Part shown: positions 6,733-14,780 of the stretch, piece by piece
How positions within the stretch are numbered: position 1 is the stretch's first letter
Layout: every line of letters begins with the position of its first letter
From: Pseudoruegeria aquimaris
Lineage (GTDB): Bacteria > Pseudomonadota > Alphaproteobacteria > Rhodobacterales > Rhodobacteraceae
Assembly (NCBI RefSeq): GCF_900172235.1
Contig: NZ_FWFQ01000030.1
Location: forward strand, 1 to 36,658
Direction: 5' to 3'
DNA length: 36,658 bases
Made by a program: the position numbers and the translations under genes
Notes under the pieces: generated by a model
What the model saw: the letters and a program-made list of their open reading frames with translations, nothing else
Told to the model about the DNA's origin: nothing
Databases searched by the model: none

Positions 6733-8835
6733 TCAGCGGGGGAAGGCCTGCACGTTGCCGGCATCCACGTTCAGGATGTTGCCGGTGGATTTTGCCGAAG
6801 TGTCGGCGGCGAAGAAATAGCAGGCTTCGGCGATGTCTTCGGGCAGCACCGAACGTTTCAGCATAGAGCGCTGGCGATACATTTCTTCGAGGCCTTCCTT
6901 GTCGGTTCCGTAGGTGGAGGCGCGCTGATCCAGCCATTCGCCCTGCCAGATGCGCGAGCCGCGCAGCACGGCGTCGGGGTTCACGACGTTCACGCGGATC
7001 CCGGCTTCCGCGCCTTCGAGGGCAAGGCAGCGGGCGAGGTGGATCTCGCTTGCCTTGGCGGTGCAGTAGGCCGAGGCGTTGGGTGAGGCGGCCAGCCCGT
7101 TCTTGGAGGCCACGAAGACGATGGAACCGCCCATGCCCTGCACGCGCATCAGCTTGAAGGCGGCACGGCTGACGAGGAAGTAGCCGGTGGAGAGGATCTC
7201 CATGTTCTTGTTCCACATCGCGAGCGAGGTGTCCTCGACCGGGGCGGAGGAGGCGATGCCGGCGTTGGACACGAGGATGTCCACCCCGCCGAAAGCCACG
7301 CAGGCCGCGGCGAAGGCGCGCTCCACGGCGTCTTCGCGGGTCACGTCCATCACGACGCTGGAGACGACATCGGCACCGAATTTCTCTTTCAGGCTCCGTT
7401 CCGCCTCGGCGAGGGCTTCGGCATTGATGTCGGCCAGCACCACGCAGGCGCCTTCTGCGAGGTAGCGCGCTGCCGTGGCAGCACCGATGCCGCCCGCGCC
7501 GCCGGTGACGAAGGCCACGCGGCCGGCCAGCGATTTCGGCTTGGGCATGCGTTGCAGCTTGGCCTCTTCCAGAAGCCAGTATTCGATGTCGAAGGCCTCC
7601 TGCTCGGGCAGGCCCACGTATTCGCTCACCGCAGAGGCGCCGCGCATCACGTTGATGGCGTTGACGTAGAACTCGCCGGAGATGCGGGCGGTGGCCTTGT
7701 CCTTCGCGAAGGTGATCATGCCCACGCCCGGCACCAGGTAGACAACCGCGTTCGGGTCGCGCATCGCCGGGGAGTCGGGGTGTTTGCAGCGCTCGTAGTA
7801 GGCGGCGTATTCCGCGCGATAGGCCGCGATCTGATCCGGAAGCCGCGCGAGAACATCCTCGATATTCCCTGCTTCAGGGTCGAAATTCACCACCAGAGGG
7901 CGGATCTTCGTGCGCAGGAAATGATCGGGACATGAGGTGCCGAGCGCGGCCAGCGGCTCCATCCCCCTGGCGTTCACGAACTCCAGAACTTCCGGGCTGT
8001 CATTGAAATGGCCGACCATATGCTGATTGCCCGAAACGAAGCCGCGGATCGCGGGCATGAGCCGCGCGGCCACCTCGGCGCGGGCCTCGGCGGGCAGGCT
8101 CCGGTGTTTCGCGCCGCCGAAGGCCGGCTTGCCCTCGGTGCGTTCGGCGAGCCAACGGGTTGCCTGGTTGATGACGTCGATCGTCTTGTCATAGCAGTCC
8201 TTGGCGGTATCGCCCCATGTGAACAACCCGTGGCTTTCCAGAACCACGCCATCGGCCTCGGGGTTCTCCAGGCAGAATTTCTCAAGCCAGAGGCCAAGCT
8301 CGAAACCGGGTTTCTTCCACGGCAGCCAGCCGATCTTGTCACCGAAGATCTCTTTCGTGAGCTCTTTGGAGTTCTTGGACGCGGCGATGGCGATGATCGC
8401 ATCGGCGTGCACGTGGTCCACGTGCTTGCGGGGCACGTAGGCGTGCAGCGGCGTGTCGATCGAGGCGGCGCGCGGGTTCAGGCGGAAGGTACAATGGGGC
8501 AGGTAGCCCACCATCTCGTCCTCGAACTCCACCCCGCGGTAGAGCCCTTTGAGAGCGTGGAGCTTTTCCATGTAGAGCGTGGCGAAACCGTCCATCTTGA
8601 TCGAGCCGATGTCGCCGCCGGAGCCCTTGACCCAGAGCACCTCGACCTTCTCGCCGGTGAGCGGATCCACTTCCATCGCCTTCACCGAGGTGTTGCCGCC
8701 ACCGTAGTTCGTCACGCGCTTGTCGGCGCCCAGGGTGTTGGACCGGTAGAGCAGCAGCTCGGGCTCGCTCATCCCGGCCGCCGTTGCCGGATCCCAGCGA
8801 TTCTGAAGCAGCGAATTCTCTTGGGTTGTCAACAT
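6733..8835 (-). CDS. rhaD: Bifunctional rhamnulose-1-phosphate aldolase / short-chain (lactaldehyde) dehydrogenase
   Basis: This 700-residue fusion is the form found in Rhizobium RhaD and Bacillus YuxG (also called RhaEW). The N-terminal half (about 20-400) is a class II aldolase/adducin domain with the zinc-binding HVDHVHADA segment near residue 140 and the substrate loop NYGGGNTS near residue 45. It should split L-rhamnulose-1-phosphate into dihydroxyacetone phosphate and L-lactaldehyde. The C-terminal half (about 430-700) is a short-chain dehydrogenase with the NAD-binding TGGAGGIGAA near 445 and the catalytic YCTAK near 590, expected to oxidise lactaldehyde to lactate. GGAGGACATC precedes the ATG at 8835. 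It is first in the minus-strand operon rhaD-rhaA and is driven from the divergent region shared with the DeoR regulator. Fusing both steps would limit release of the reactive aldehyde (inference). Confidence 0.95.
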   Translation of the reverse strand: MLTTQENSLLQNRWDPATAAGMSEPELLLYRSNTLGADKRVTNYGGGNTSVKAMEVDPLTGEKVEVLWVKGSGGDIGSIKMDGFATLYMEKLHALKGLYRGVEFEDEMVGYLPHCTFRLNPRAASIDTPLHAYVPRKHVDHVHADAIIAIAASKNSKELTKEIFGDKIGWLPWKKPGFELGLWLEKFCLENPEADGVVLESHGLFTWGDTAKDCYDKTIDVINQATRWLAERTEGKPAFGGAKHRSLPAEARAEVAARLMPAIRGFVSGNQHMVGHFNDSPEVLEFVNARGMEPLAALGTSCPDHFLRTKIRPLVVNFDPEAGNIEDVLARLPDQIAAYRAEYAAYYERCKHPDSPAMRDPNAVVYLVPGVGMITFAKDKATARISGEFYVNAINVMRGASAVSEYVGLPEQEAFDIEYWLLEEAKLQRMPKPKSLAGRVAFVTGGAGGIGAATAARYLAEGACVVLADINAEALAEAERSLKEKFGADVVSSVVMDVTREDAVERAFAAACVAFGGVDILVSNAGIASSAPVEDTSLAMWNKNMEILSTGYFLVSRAAFKLMRVQGMGGSIVFVASKNGLAASPNASAYCTAKASEIHLARCLALEGAEAGIRVNVVNPDAVLRGSRIWQGEWLDQRASTYGTDKEGLEEMYRQRSMLKRSVLPEDIAEACYFFAADTSAKSTGNILNVDAGNVQAFPR

Positions 8836-8905
8836 GATGTCCTCCCGGGTGGCGCAGCGCGCCGGTATCTGAAATCCTGCACATCCTGCGAACGGTGCGT
8901 CGGAA

Positions 8906-8978
8906 TGTCAATCAGAAACGATCATAAACAATCATGCTGCGGCGCAGAATGAGCGTAAATGATTGTTAATGATTGACA
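8906..8978. promoter_or_regulatory. Phased symmetric operator for the DeoR-type rhamnose regulator
   Basis: In the rhaD/deoR divergent gap, ATCA(T/G) starts at 8911, 8921 and 8931, and its reverse complement ATGA(T/G) starts at 8949, 8959 and 8969. Every pair is centred on position 8942, and the outer arms extend to a perfect TGTCAATCA (8906-8914) / TGATTGACA (8970-8978). Three half sites per side at exactly one helical turn is the type of repeated site DeoR-family proteins bind. It lies about 70 bp from the rhaD start and 45 bp from the regulator start, so it can control both directions. Promoter boxes inside it cannot be separated from the repeats by eye. Confidence 0.7.
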
Positions 8979-9022
8979 GGCTGCTCGAATCTGCGCAGTG
9001 TTTGAAGCCAAGGGAGGTGCAG

Positions 9023-9829
9023 ATGCACGAGAAAGAACGCCATCGAATCATCTTGTCCGCGGTTCAGGACCGCCCCGTCGTGACGGTGGTGGAGCTCTGC
9101 GCGCTGACCGATGCCTCGGAGGCGACCATCCGGCGCGACATCGCAACCCTGCATACGCAACGCAAGCTGCGGCGCGTGCGGGGTGGGGCGGAAGCGATCA
9201 CCCCGCCGCAGTTCGTCGGCCTTGCGGGCCGCCCGTTCTCGGTGAACCAGAGCCTGCGCAGCCGCGAGAAGCAGGCGATTGCGCGGGCCGCCGTGGAACT
9301 GTGCGAAGATGGCGACTCGATCATCATCAACGGGGGCACGACGACGTTCCAGATGGTGCATCCGCTGGCCAGCCGCCGGATGCAGATCTTCACCAACTCC
9401 TTTCCGATCGCCGAGCACCTGCTCAAGCATTCGAAAAACACGATCATGCTCTCCGGTGGGGCGATCTACCGGGAGCAGAACATCATCCTGTCGCCCTTCG
9501 ACAATGACGTGACCCGCAACTTCTATGCGCGGCGCATGTTCATGGGCGCGCACGGGCTGGGGCCGCTGGGCCTGATGGAGGCGGATCCACTGCTGATCCA
9601 GGCCGAACAGAAGCTGATCGGGCAAGCCGATGAGCTGGTGGTGCTGGTGGACAGCAGCAAGTTCGAAAGCCGCTCCAGCCTGATCCTTTGCCCCTTGAGC
9701 CGGATCACCACCGTGATCACCGACGAGGGCCTGACCGATGCAGCCGCCGCCATGCTGGAAGCGGCTGATGTGAACTTGATCGTCGCCCCGACGGGCGCCG
9801 CTCAGGAGGAGGGCGAAGCGGCCTCTTGA
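9023..9829 (+). CDS. rhaR: DeoR-family transcriptional regulator of the rhamnose locus
   Basis: This 268-residue protein has an N-terminal DeoR helix-turn-helix (residues 5-60: RHRIILSAVQ, VTVVELCALTDASEATIRRD) with the signature loop LRRVRGGA. A DeoR C-terminal sugar-phosphate sensor domain follows, with the NGGTTTFQM motif near residue 105 and KLIGQADELVVLVDSSKF near residue 200. Such domains usually bind a phosphorylated sugar; here rhamnulose-1-phosphate or a related intermediate would be logical (inference). The ATG at 9023 is preferred over 8963 because GGGAGGTGCAG precedes it, and the earlier start would run through the operator repeats. It is first in the long plus-strand operon and divergent from rhaD, like the DeoR-type RhaR of Rhizobium. 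It probably represses both units and itself until rhamnose is present. The symbol follows Rhizobium usage, not the AraC-type RhaR of E. coli. Confidence 0.9.
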   Translation: MHEKERHRIILSAVQDRPVVTVVELCALTDASEATIRRDIATLHTQRKLRRVRGGAEAITPPQFVGLAGRPFSVNQSLRSREKQAIARAAVELCEDGDSIIINGGTTTFQMVHPLASRRMQIFTNSFPIAEHLLKHSKNTIMLSGGAIYREQNIILSPFDNDVTRNFYARRMFMGAHGLGPLGLMEADPLLIQAEQKLIGQADELVVLVDSSKFESRSSLILCPLSRITTVITDEGLTDAAAAMLEAADVNLIVAPTGAAQEEGEAAS

Positions 9830-9876
9830 GAGCGCAGCGCACGCCGGGAAAGATCATAACTCTGGGAGGAAAGAAC

Positions 9877-10875
9877 ATGATCCGCCGCAACTTTACCAAA
9901 CTGCTCGCCGGCACCGCGATGGCGTCGGCATTCCTGGCCAGCCCGGCGCTGGCCGATGACATGCGCATCGCGCTTGTCGTGAAGGCGCTGGGCATCGGTT
10001 TCTTCGAGGCCGCCGCCAAGGGCGCCGAGGAAGCTGCCGCGGAACTGGGGGGCGTGGAGATCATCTACACCGGCCCCACGGACACCACCGCCGAGGGCCA
10101 GATCGAGGTGATCAATTCCCTGATCGCGCAGGGCGTGGATGCCATCGCCATCTCGGCGAACGATCCCGATGCGCTGGTTCCGGCCCTGAAGAAGGCGATG
10201 GATCGCGGCATCACCGTGATCAGCTGGGATTCCGGCGTGGCCCCCGAAGGCCGCCAGATGCACCTGAACCCCTCGTCCAACGAGCTGATCGGCAACATGA
10301 TCATCAAGCTCGCCGCCGATCACCTGCCCGAGGGCGGCCAGGTGGCCGTTCTCTCCGCCACTGCCACCGCCACGAACCAAAACATCTGGATCGAAGAGAT
10401 GAACAAGGTGATGGGCAACTATCCCGGCATCGAAGTGGTGGCGACGGTCTATGGCGATGACCTCGCCGACAAATCCTACCGCGAGGCCCAGGGCCTGATG
10501 CAATCCTACCCGGATCTGGACGCGATCATCGCGCCGACCTCCGTCGGCATCGTGGCGGCGGCCCAGGCGGTGCAGGATGCCGGCAAAGCCGGCGAGATCA
10601 ACGTGACGGGCCTCGGGCTGCCGTCCGAGATGGCCGGTGCCATCGAAAGCGGGGCCTCCAAGAGCTTCGCGATCTGGAACCCGATCGATCTGGGCTATGC
10701 CGCCACGATGATCGCCCACGCGCTTGCAACGGGCGAAGCCACGGCCGAGCCGGGCGCGTCCATCCCGATGGGCCGCATGGGCGAAGTGACGCTGGACGAA
10801 ACAAACTCCGGCGCGATGGCGGACCCCTTCGTCTACGACGCCTCCAACATCGACGAGTTCAAGTCGATCTTCTGA
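9877..10875 (+). CDS. rhaS: Rhamnose ABC transporter, periplasmic substrate-binding protein
   Basis: This 332-residue periplasmic sugar-binding protein of the RbsB-like type 1 fold captures L-rhamnose for the RhaT/RhaP/RhaQ importer. A clear signal peptide spans residues 1-26 (MIRRNFTKLL at the start, hydrophobic core, cleavage after SPALA). The mature protein starts DDMRIALVVKALGIGFFEAA, followed by GVDAIAISANDPDAL and DRGITVISWDSGV, all typical of the family. GGGAGGAAAGAAC gives a strong ribosome site for the ATG at 9877. It is 47 bp downstream of the regulator and followed by a strong hairpin before rhaT, the usual arrangement for making more binding protein than membrane components. Ligand specificity is inferred from the operon. 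Confidence 0.95.
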   Translation: MIRRNFTKLLAGTAMASAFLASPALADDMRIALVVKALGIGFFEAAAKGAEEAAAELGGVEIIYTGPTDTTAEGQIEVINSLIAQGVDAIAISANDPDALVPALKKAMDRGITVISWDSGVAPEGRQMHLNPSSNELIGNMIIKLAADHLPEGGQVAVLSATATATNQNIWIEEMNKVMGNYPGIEVVATVYGDDLADKSYREAQGLMQSYPDLDAIIAPTSVGIVAAAQAVQDAGKAGEINVTGLGLPSEMAGAIESGASKSFAIWNPIDLGYAATMIAHALATGEATAEPGASIPMGRMGEVTLDETNSGAMADPFVYDASNIDEFKSIF

Positions 10876-10892
10876 TCGCAGGGCTCTCCCCC

Positions 10893-10919
10893 GGCTCCGG
10901 TGCATCGTGCACCGGGGCC
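10893..10919 (+). terminator. Intercistronic hairpin after rhaS (partial terminator or mRNA stabiliser)
   Basis: CCGGTGCA-TCG-TGCACCGG forms a perfect 8-bp stem with a 3-base loop (10897-10915). It extends to 12 pairs through one G-T pair and three more G-C pairs. No T-run follows, so full termination is unlikely. Placed 17 bp after the binding-protein stop and 21 bp before rhaT, it probably protects the rhaS message from 3' decay or attenuates read-through. Confidence 0.65.
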
Positions 10920-10940
10920 ACCCGTGTTTCCGGAAATGAT

Positions 10941-12479
10941 ATGCTGATGCACGCTGAAACCGCCGCGCACGCCGCACGGGCTGCCGCGCCCGATCCGGCC
11001 CCCATTCTCGCCCTTGCCAAGGTCACCAAGGAATTTCCGGGTGTGAAGGCGCTGTCGGATGTCGATCTCAGGCTCTATCCCGGCCAGGTGACGGCCCTGA
11101 TCGGAGAGAACGGCGCCGGCAAATCGACCGTGGTGAAGACGCTCACGGGGATCTACCAGCCCGATGGCGGCGAAATCCTCGTGGACGGCGCGCCGCGCCG
11201 CTTTGCCACCGCCCAGGATGCGGCCGCCGCCGGGATCACGGCGATCCATCAGGAAACCGTGCTCTTTGATGAGCTGTCGGTGGCCGAGAACATCTTCCTC
11301 GGCCATGCCCCGCGCGGCCGCTTCGGCCTGATCGACTGGGCCGAGATGGAGCGCTGCGCCGAGGAGATTCTCGTCGGCATCGGCGCGCAGATCGATCCAA
11401 AGGTCCGCCTGCGCGATCTCGGCATTGCCAACCGCCACCTGGTGGCCATCGCCCGCGCCCTTTCAATCGACGCGCGCGTGGTGATCATGGACGAGCCCAC
11501 CGCCGCGCTTTCGCACAAGGAGATCGAGGAGCTTTACGAGCTCGTCGAAAGCCTGAAGGCCAAGGGCAAGGCGATCCTCTTCATTTCGCACAAATTCGAC
11601 GAGATCTTCCGCATTGCGGATCGGTTCACGGTCTTTCGCGATGGACAGCTCGTCGGAGATGGCCGCATGGCCGACGTCACCGAAGCCGATCTCGTGAAGA
11701 TGATGGTCGGGCGGGACGTGAGCCAGATTTTCCCGAACCGCGAACGGCGTATCGGCGAAGAGGTGCTGCAGGTCGTCGGCTACGACCACCCCACCGAATT
11801 CGCCGATATCGGCTTCACCCTGCGCCGGGGCGAAATCCTGGGCTTCTACGGGCTCGTGGGGGCGGGGCGCTCGGAGTTCATGCAGGCGCTCTTCGGCATT
11901 ACGAAAACCTCGAAAGGCATCACAAAGATCGATGGCCGGCTTTCCGCCATCCGCTCCCCGGCGGATGCCATCGAGAACGGGATCGTCTACGTGCCCGAGG
12001 ATCGCGGGCGCCAGGGCGCGATCACCGATCTGCCGATCTTCCAAAACGTCACGCTGCCCTCACTCAAGCGAACCTCGAAGAACGGCTTCCTGCGGCTCGC
12101 CGAGGAATTCCGTCTGACGCGTGAATACACCACCCGTCTCGATCTGCGCGCCGCCTCCCTTGATACGAACGTCGGAAGCCTGTCGGGGGGCAACCAGCAG
12201 AAGGTGGTGATCGCCAAATGGCTCGCCACCCAGCCCAAGGTGATCATCCTGGACGAGCCCACCAAGGGCATCGACATCGGTTCCAAGGCCGCGGTGCACG
12301 AGTTCATGGCCGAACTGGCCGCGCAGGGGTTGGCGGTGATCATGGTCTCTTCCGAAATCCCCGAGATTCTCGGCATGTCCGACCGCGTGATCGTGATGCG
12401 TGAAGGCCGGATCGCGGCGGAACTTGCGGGTGAAGACCTGACCCCGGAAACGCTTGTCCGCCACGCGGCGGGGATCTGA
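10941..12479 (+). CDS. rhaT: Rhamnose ABC transporter, ATP-binding protein (double ATPase)
   Basis: This 512-residue protein has two fused ABC ATPase halves, as in RbsA, XylG and Rhizobium RhaT, and powers rhamnose import from the inner face of the membrane. The first half has Walker A GENGAGKST (55-63) and Walker B VVIMDEPTAAL (about 179-189), with the degenerate signature region LGIANRHLVAIARAL usual in this group. The second half has the degenerate Walker A GLVGAGRSEF, a canonical LSGGNQQKV signature near 414 and Walker B VIILDEPT near 434. The N-terminus carries about 15 extra alanine-rich residues before the ABC domain. The ATG at 10941 has only a weak ribosome site (GGAAATGAT); an in-frame ATG two codons on is an alternative. 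rhaP follows after 14 bp. Confidence 0.95.
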   Translation: MLMHAETAAHAARAAAPDPAPILALAKVTKEFPGVKALSDVDLRLYPGQVTALIGENGAGKSTVVKTLTGIYQPDGGEILVDGAPRRFATAQDAAAAGITAIHQETVLFDELSVAENIFLGHAPRGRFGLIDWAEMERCAEEILVGIGAQIDPKVRLRDLGIANRHLVAIARALSIDARVVIMDEPTAALSHKEIEELYELVESLKAKGKAILFISHKFDEIFRIADRFTVFRDGQLVGDGRMADVTEADLVKMMVGRDVSQIFPNRERRIGEEVLQVVGYDHPTEFADIGFTLRRGEILGFYGLVGAGRSEFMQALFGITKTSKGITKIDGRLSAIRSPADAIENGIVYVPEDRGRQGAITDLPIFQNVTLPSLKRTSKNGFLRLAEEFRLTREYTTRLDLRAASLDTNVGSLSGGNQQKVVIAKWLATQPKVIILDEPTKGIDIGSKAAVHEFMAELAAQGLAVIMVSSEIPEILGMSDRVIVMREGRIAAELAGEDLTPETLVRHAAGI

Positions 12480-12493
12480 GAAAGGCTCTATTT

Positions 12494-13477
12494 ATGCTCA
12501 AACGCCTTCTGGCTTCACGCGAAATCCTGCTCCTGGGTGCGATCATGGCGCTGCTCGCCTTGATCGCCACCCGCTTTCCCGGCTTCGTCGCGCCGTCCAA
12601 CCTGGCCGGGGTATTCAACGATACGGCGCCGCTCATCCTGCTGGCGATCGGCCAGATGATCGTGATCCTCACCCGTTGCATCGATCTGTCGGTGGCCGCG
12701 AACCTCGCGCTCACCGGCATGGTTGTGGCGATGATCAACGTCGCCGCGCCGGGGATGCCCATCGGGGTGATCCTGATCGTGGCAATCCTGTTGGGGACTC
12801 TTCTGGGCATGGTGAACGGGCTGCTCGTCTGGAAGCTCGACATCCCGCCCATCGTCGTGACGCTGGGCACGATGACGATCTTCCGCGGCATCATCTTCCT
12901 GATTTCCGATGGCAAGTGGGTCAACAGTCACGAGATGAGCGCTGCCTTCAAGGCACTGCCCCGCACCGAGCTGCTTGGCCTGCCCGTGCTGAGCTGGATC
13001 GCCATCGCCGCCGTGCTGATCTTCGCCCTCGTAATGCGCCGCACCACGCTGGGTCGGGCCTTCTACGCCGTGGGCGGCAGCCCCCATTCGGCCACCTACA
13101 CCGGCATCAACGTGGGCCGCACCCAGTTCTGGGCCTTCACCATCTCCGGCGCGCTGGCCGGGCTGACGGGCTATCTCTGGGTCTCGCGCTACGCGGTGGC
13201 CTACGTGGACATCGCCGGCGGCTTCGAGTTGGACGTGGTGGCGGCCTGCGTGATCGGCGGCGTCTCGATTGCAGGCGGAATAGGCTCTGTTGCAGGTGCT
13301 TTGCTGGGCGCGCTCTTCCTTGGCGTGATCAAGAACGCCCTGCCCGTCGTCGATATTTCCCCCTTCTGGCAACTCGCCATCTCCGGCAGCGCCATCATCA
13401 TCGCCGTGGCGGTGAATGCCCGCGCGAACCGTGAAAAGGGCCGGATCATCCTCAAATCCGCGGAGCACGCCGCATGA
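12494..13477 (+). CDS. rhaP: Rhamnose ABC transporter permease
   Basis: This 327-residue integral membrane protein of the RbsC/BPD_transp_2 family has about 9-10 hydrophobic segments. Family hallmarks are the N-terminal APLILLAIGQMIVILTRCID and DLSVAANLALTG segment, the PPIVVTLGTMTIFRGI stretch, the conserved loop RTTLGRAFYAVGGSP, and the C-terminal GGVSIAGGIGSVAGALLGA motif that contacts the ATPase. With RhaQ it forms the heterodimeric channel. The ATG is preceded by AAAGG. The stop overlaps the rhaQ start by 4 bp (ATGA), a sign of translational coupling and equal subunit amounts. Confidence 0.95.
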   Translation: MLKRLLASREILLLGAIMALLALIATRFPGFVAPSNLAGVFNDTAPLILLAIGQMIVILTRCIDLSVAANLALTGMVVAMINVAAPGMPIGVILIVAILLGTLLGMVNGLLVWKLDIPPIVVTLGTMTIFRGIIFLISDGKWVNSHEMSAAFKALPRTELLGLPVLSWIAIAAVLIFALVMRRTTLGRAFYAVGGSPHSATYTGINVGRTQFWAFTISGALAGLTGYLWVSRYAVAYVDIAGGFELDVVAACVIGGVSIAGGIGSVAGALLGALFLGVIKNALPVVDISPFWQLAISGSAIIIAVAVNARANREKGRIILKSAEHAA

Positions 13478-14457
13478 GCACCACCGACCGTTTCATCCCC
13501 GACCGCCTGCAAAGCCCGCTGGAGCGCCGCCTGAAAAGCTGGGAGAGCCTGCTGCTGCTCGTCGCCATCGCGATCTTCATCGCCAACAGCTTTGCCTCTC
13601 CCTACTTCCTGAACGCCTGGAACCTCTCGGACGCGACCTTCAACTTCACCGAGAAGGCGATGATCGCCTTCGCCATGGCGCTGCTGATCATCTCGGGCGA
13701 GATCGATCTCTCCGTGGCTTCGATCATCGCGCTGGCCTCCACGGCCATGGGCGCGGCGGTCCAGCTGGGGGCGGGCACCCCTGTGCTGATCCTCGTGGGC
13801 CTTGGCACGGGCTTGCTGTGCGGCGCGTTCAACGGCTTTCTCGTCACCCGCATGGGGCTGCCCTCGATCGTGGTGACGATCGGCACCATGAGTCTGTTTC
13901 GCGGCATCAGCTACATCGTGCTGGGCGATCAGGCGTTTCGCGGCTACCCGGCGGATTTCGCCTTCTTCGGGCAGGGCTACGTGTTCTGGGTGATCTCCTT
14001 CGAGTTCGTGCTCTTCGCCCTGCTCGCCGTGATCTATGGCGTGCTGCTGCACAAGACGAACTTCGGCCGCGCCGTTTATGCCATCGGCAACAACCCGACG
14101 GGCGCGCTTTTCTCCGGGATCCGCGTGGCGCGGGTGAAATTCATCCTCTTCCTGCTCACCGGCCTGATGGCGGGTGTCGCCGCCATCTGCCTGACCTCGC
14201 GGCTCGGCTCCACCCGCCCCTCAATCGCCTTCGGCTGGGAGCTTGAGGTGGTGACGATGGTGGTGCTCGGCGGCGTGAACATCCTTGGCGGCTCCGGCAG
14301 CATCCCCGGCGTGGTGATCGCGGCCTTCGTGATGGGGCTCGTCACCTTCGGGCTTGGCCTGCTGAACGTGCCGGGTATCGTGATGTCCATCGTCATCGGG
14401 GCGCTGCTGATCGGGGTGATCGCCCTGCCGCGGCTCTGGAAGATGTGGAGGGGTTGA
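13474..14457 (+). CDS. rhaQ: Rhamnose ABC transporter permease, second subunit
   Basis: This 327-residue RbsC-like permease is paralogous to the gene before it but clearly distinct. It has a longer cytoplasmic N-terminus (about 25 residues before the first hydrophobic segment), then [57 protein letters not shown] and [18 protein letters not shown]. Two different permeases with one fused ATPase is the pattern of the Rhizobium rhamnose importer. It overlaps rhaP by 4 bp and its stop shares a base with the rhaM start (TGATG), so rhaP-Q-M are translationally coupled. Confidence 0.95.
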   Translation: MSTTDRFIPDRLQSPLERRLKSWESLLLLVAIAIFIANSFASPYFLNAWNLSDATFNFTEKAMIAFAMALLIISGEIDLSVASIIALASTAMGAAVQLGAGTPVLILVGLGTGLLCGAFNGFLVTRMGLPSIVVTIGTMSLFRGISYIVLGDQAFRGYPADFAFFGQGYVFWVISFEFVLFALLAVIYGVLLHKTNFGRAVYAIGNNPTGALFSGIRVARVKFILFLLTGLMAGVAAICLTSRLGSTRPSIAFGWELEVVTMVVLGGVNILGGSGSIPGVVIAAFVMGLVTFGLGLLNVPGIVMSIVIGALLIGVIALPRLWKMWRG

Positions 14458-14771
14458 TGGAGAAATTCGCCTTTCGGATGCGGCTCAATCCGGGCTGCGA
14501 AGTGGAATACCGCAAGCGTCATGACGAGATCTGGCCGGAGCTGGAAGCGCTGCTGAGGGAAGCCGGCATCTCGGATTATTCGATCCACCTGGATGAGGAA
14601 ACGCATCTTCTCTTCGGTGTCCTCTGGCGGTCGGAGACCCACGGGATGGACGATCTGCCGAACCACCCGGTGATGCAGCGCTGGTGGGCCTACATGGCCG
14701 ATCTGATGGAGGTGAAGCCCGACAACGAACCCGTCGCCGTGCCGCTCACCACCGTCTTCCACATGCGCTGA
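14457..14771 (+). CDS. rhaM: L-rhamnose mutarotase
   Basis: RhaM interconverts the alpha and beta anomers of L-rhamnose so that the anomer used by the isomerase does not become limiting. The 104-residue product matches the family length exactly and shows its features: [20 protein letters not shown] with the catalytic-region histidine near residue 22, [30 protein letters not shown] and the [15 protein letters not shown] helix. The ATG at 14457, overlapping the rhaQ stop as TGATG, is chosen over one four codons earlier because family members begin about here. In Rhizobium the same gene is named rhaU. It lies between the transporter and kinase genes. Confidence 0.95.
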   Translation: MEKFAFRMRLNPGCEVEYRKRHDEIWPELEALLREAGISDYSIHLDEETHLLFGVLWRSETHGMDDLPNHPVMQRWWAYMADLMEVKPDNEPVAVPLTTVFHMR

Positions 14772-14780
14772 GGGGCTGGG

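Noticed and set aside
8963-9022. An earlier ATG for the DeoR regulator
   Set aside because: It would place coding sequence through the operator repeats, and the ATG at 9023 has a strong ribosome site.
12515-13468. A long antisense open frame over rhaP, and similar ones over most genes
   Set aside because: Composition (histidine, glutamine and aspartate rich) and lack of ribosome sites mark them as shadows of GC-rich genes.
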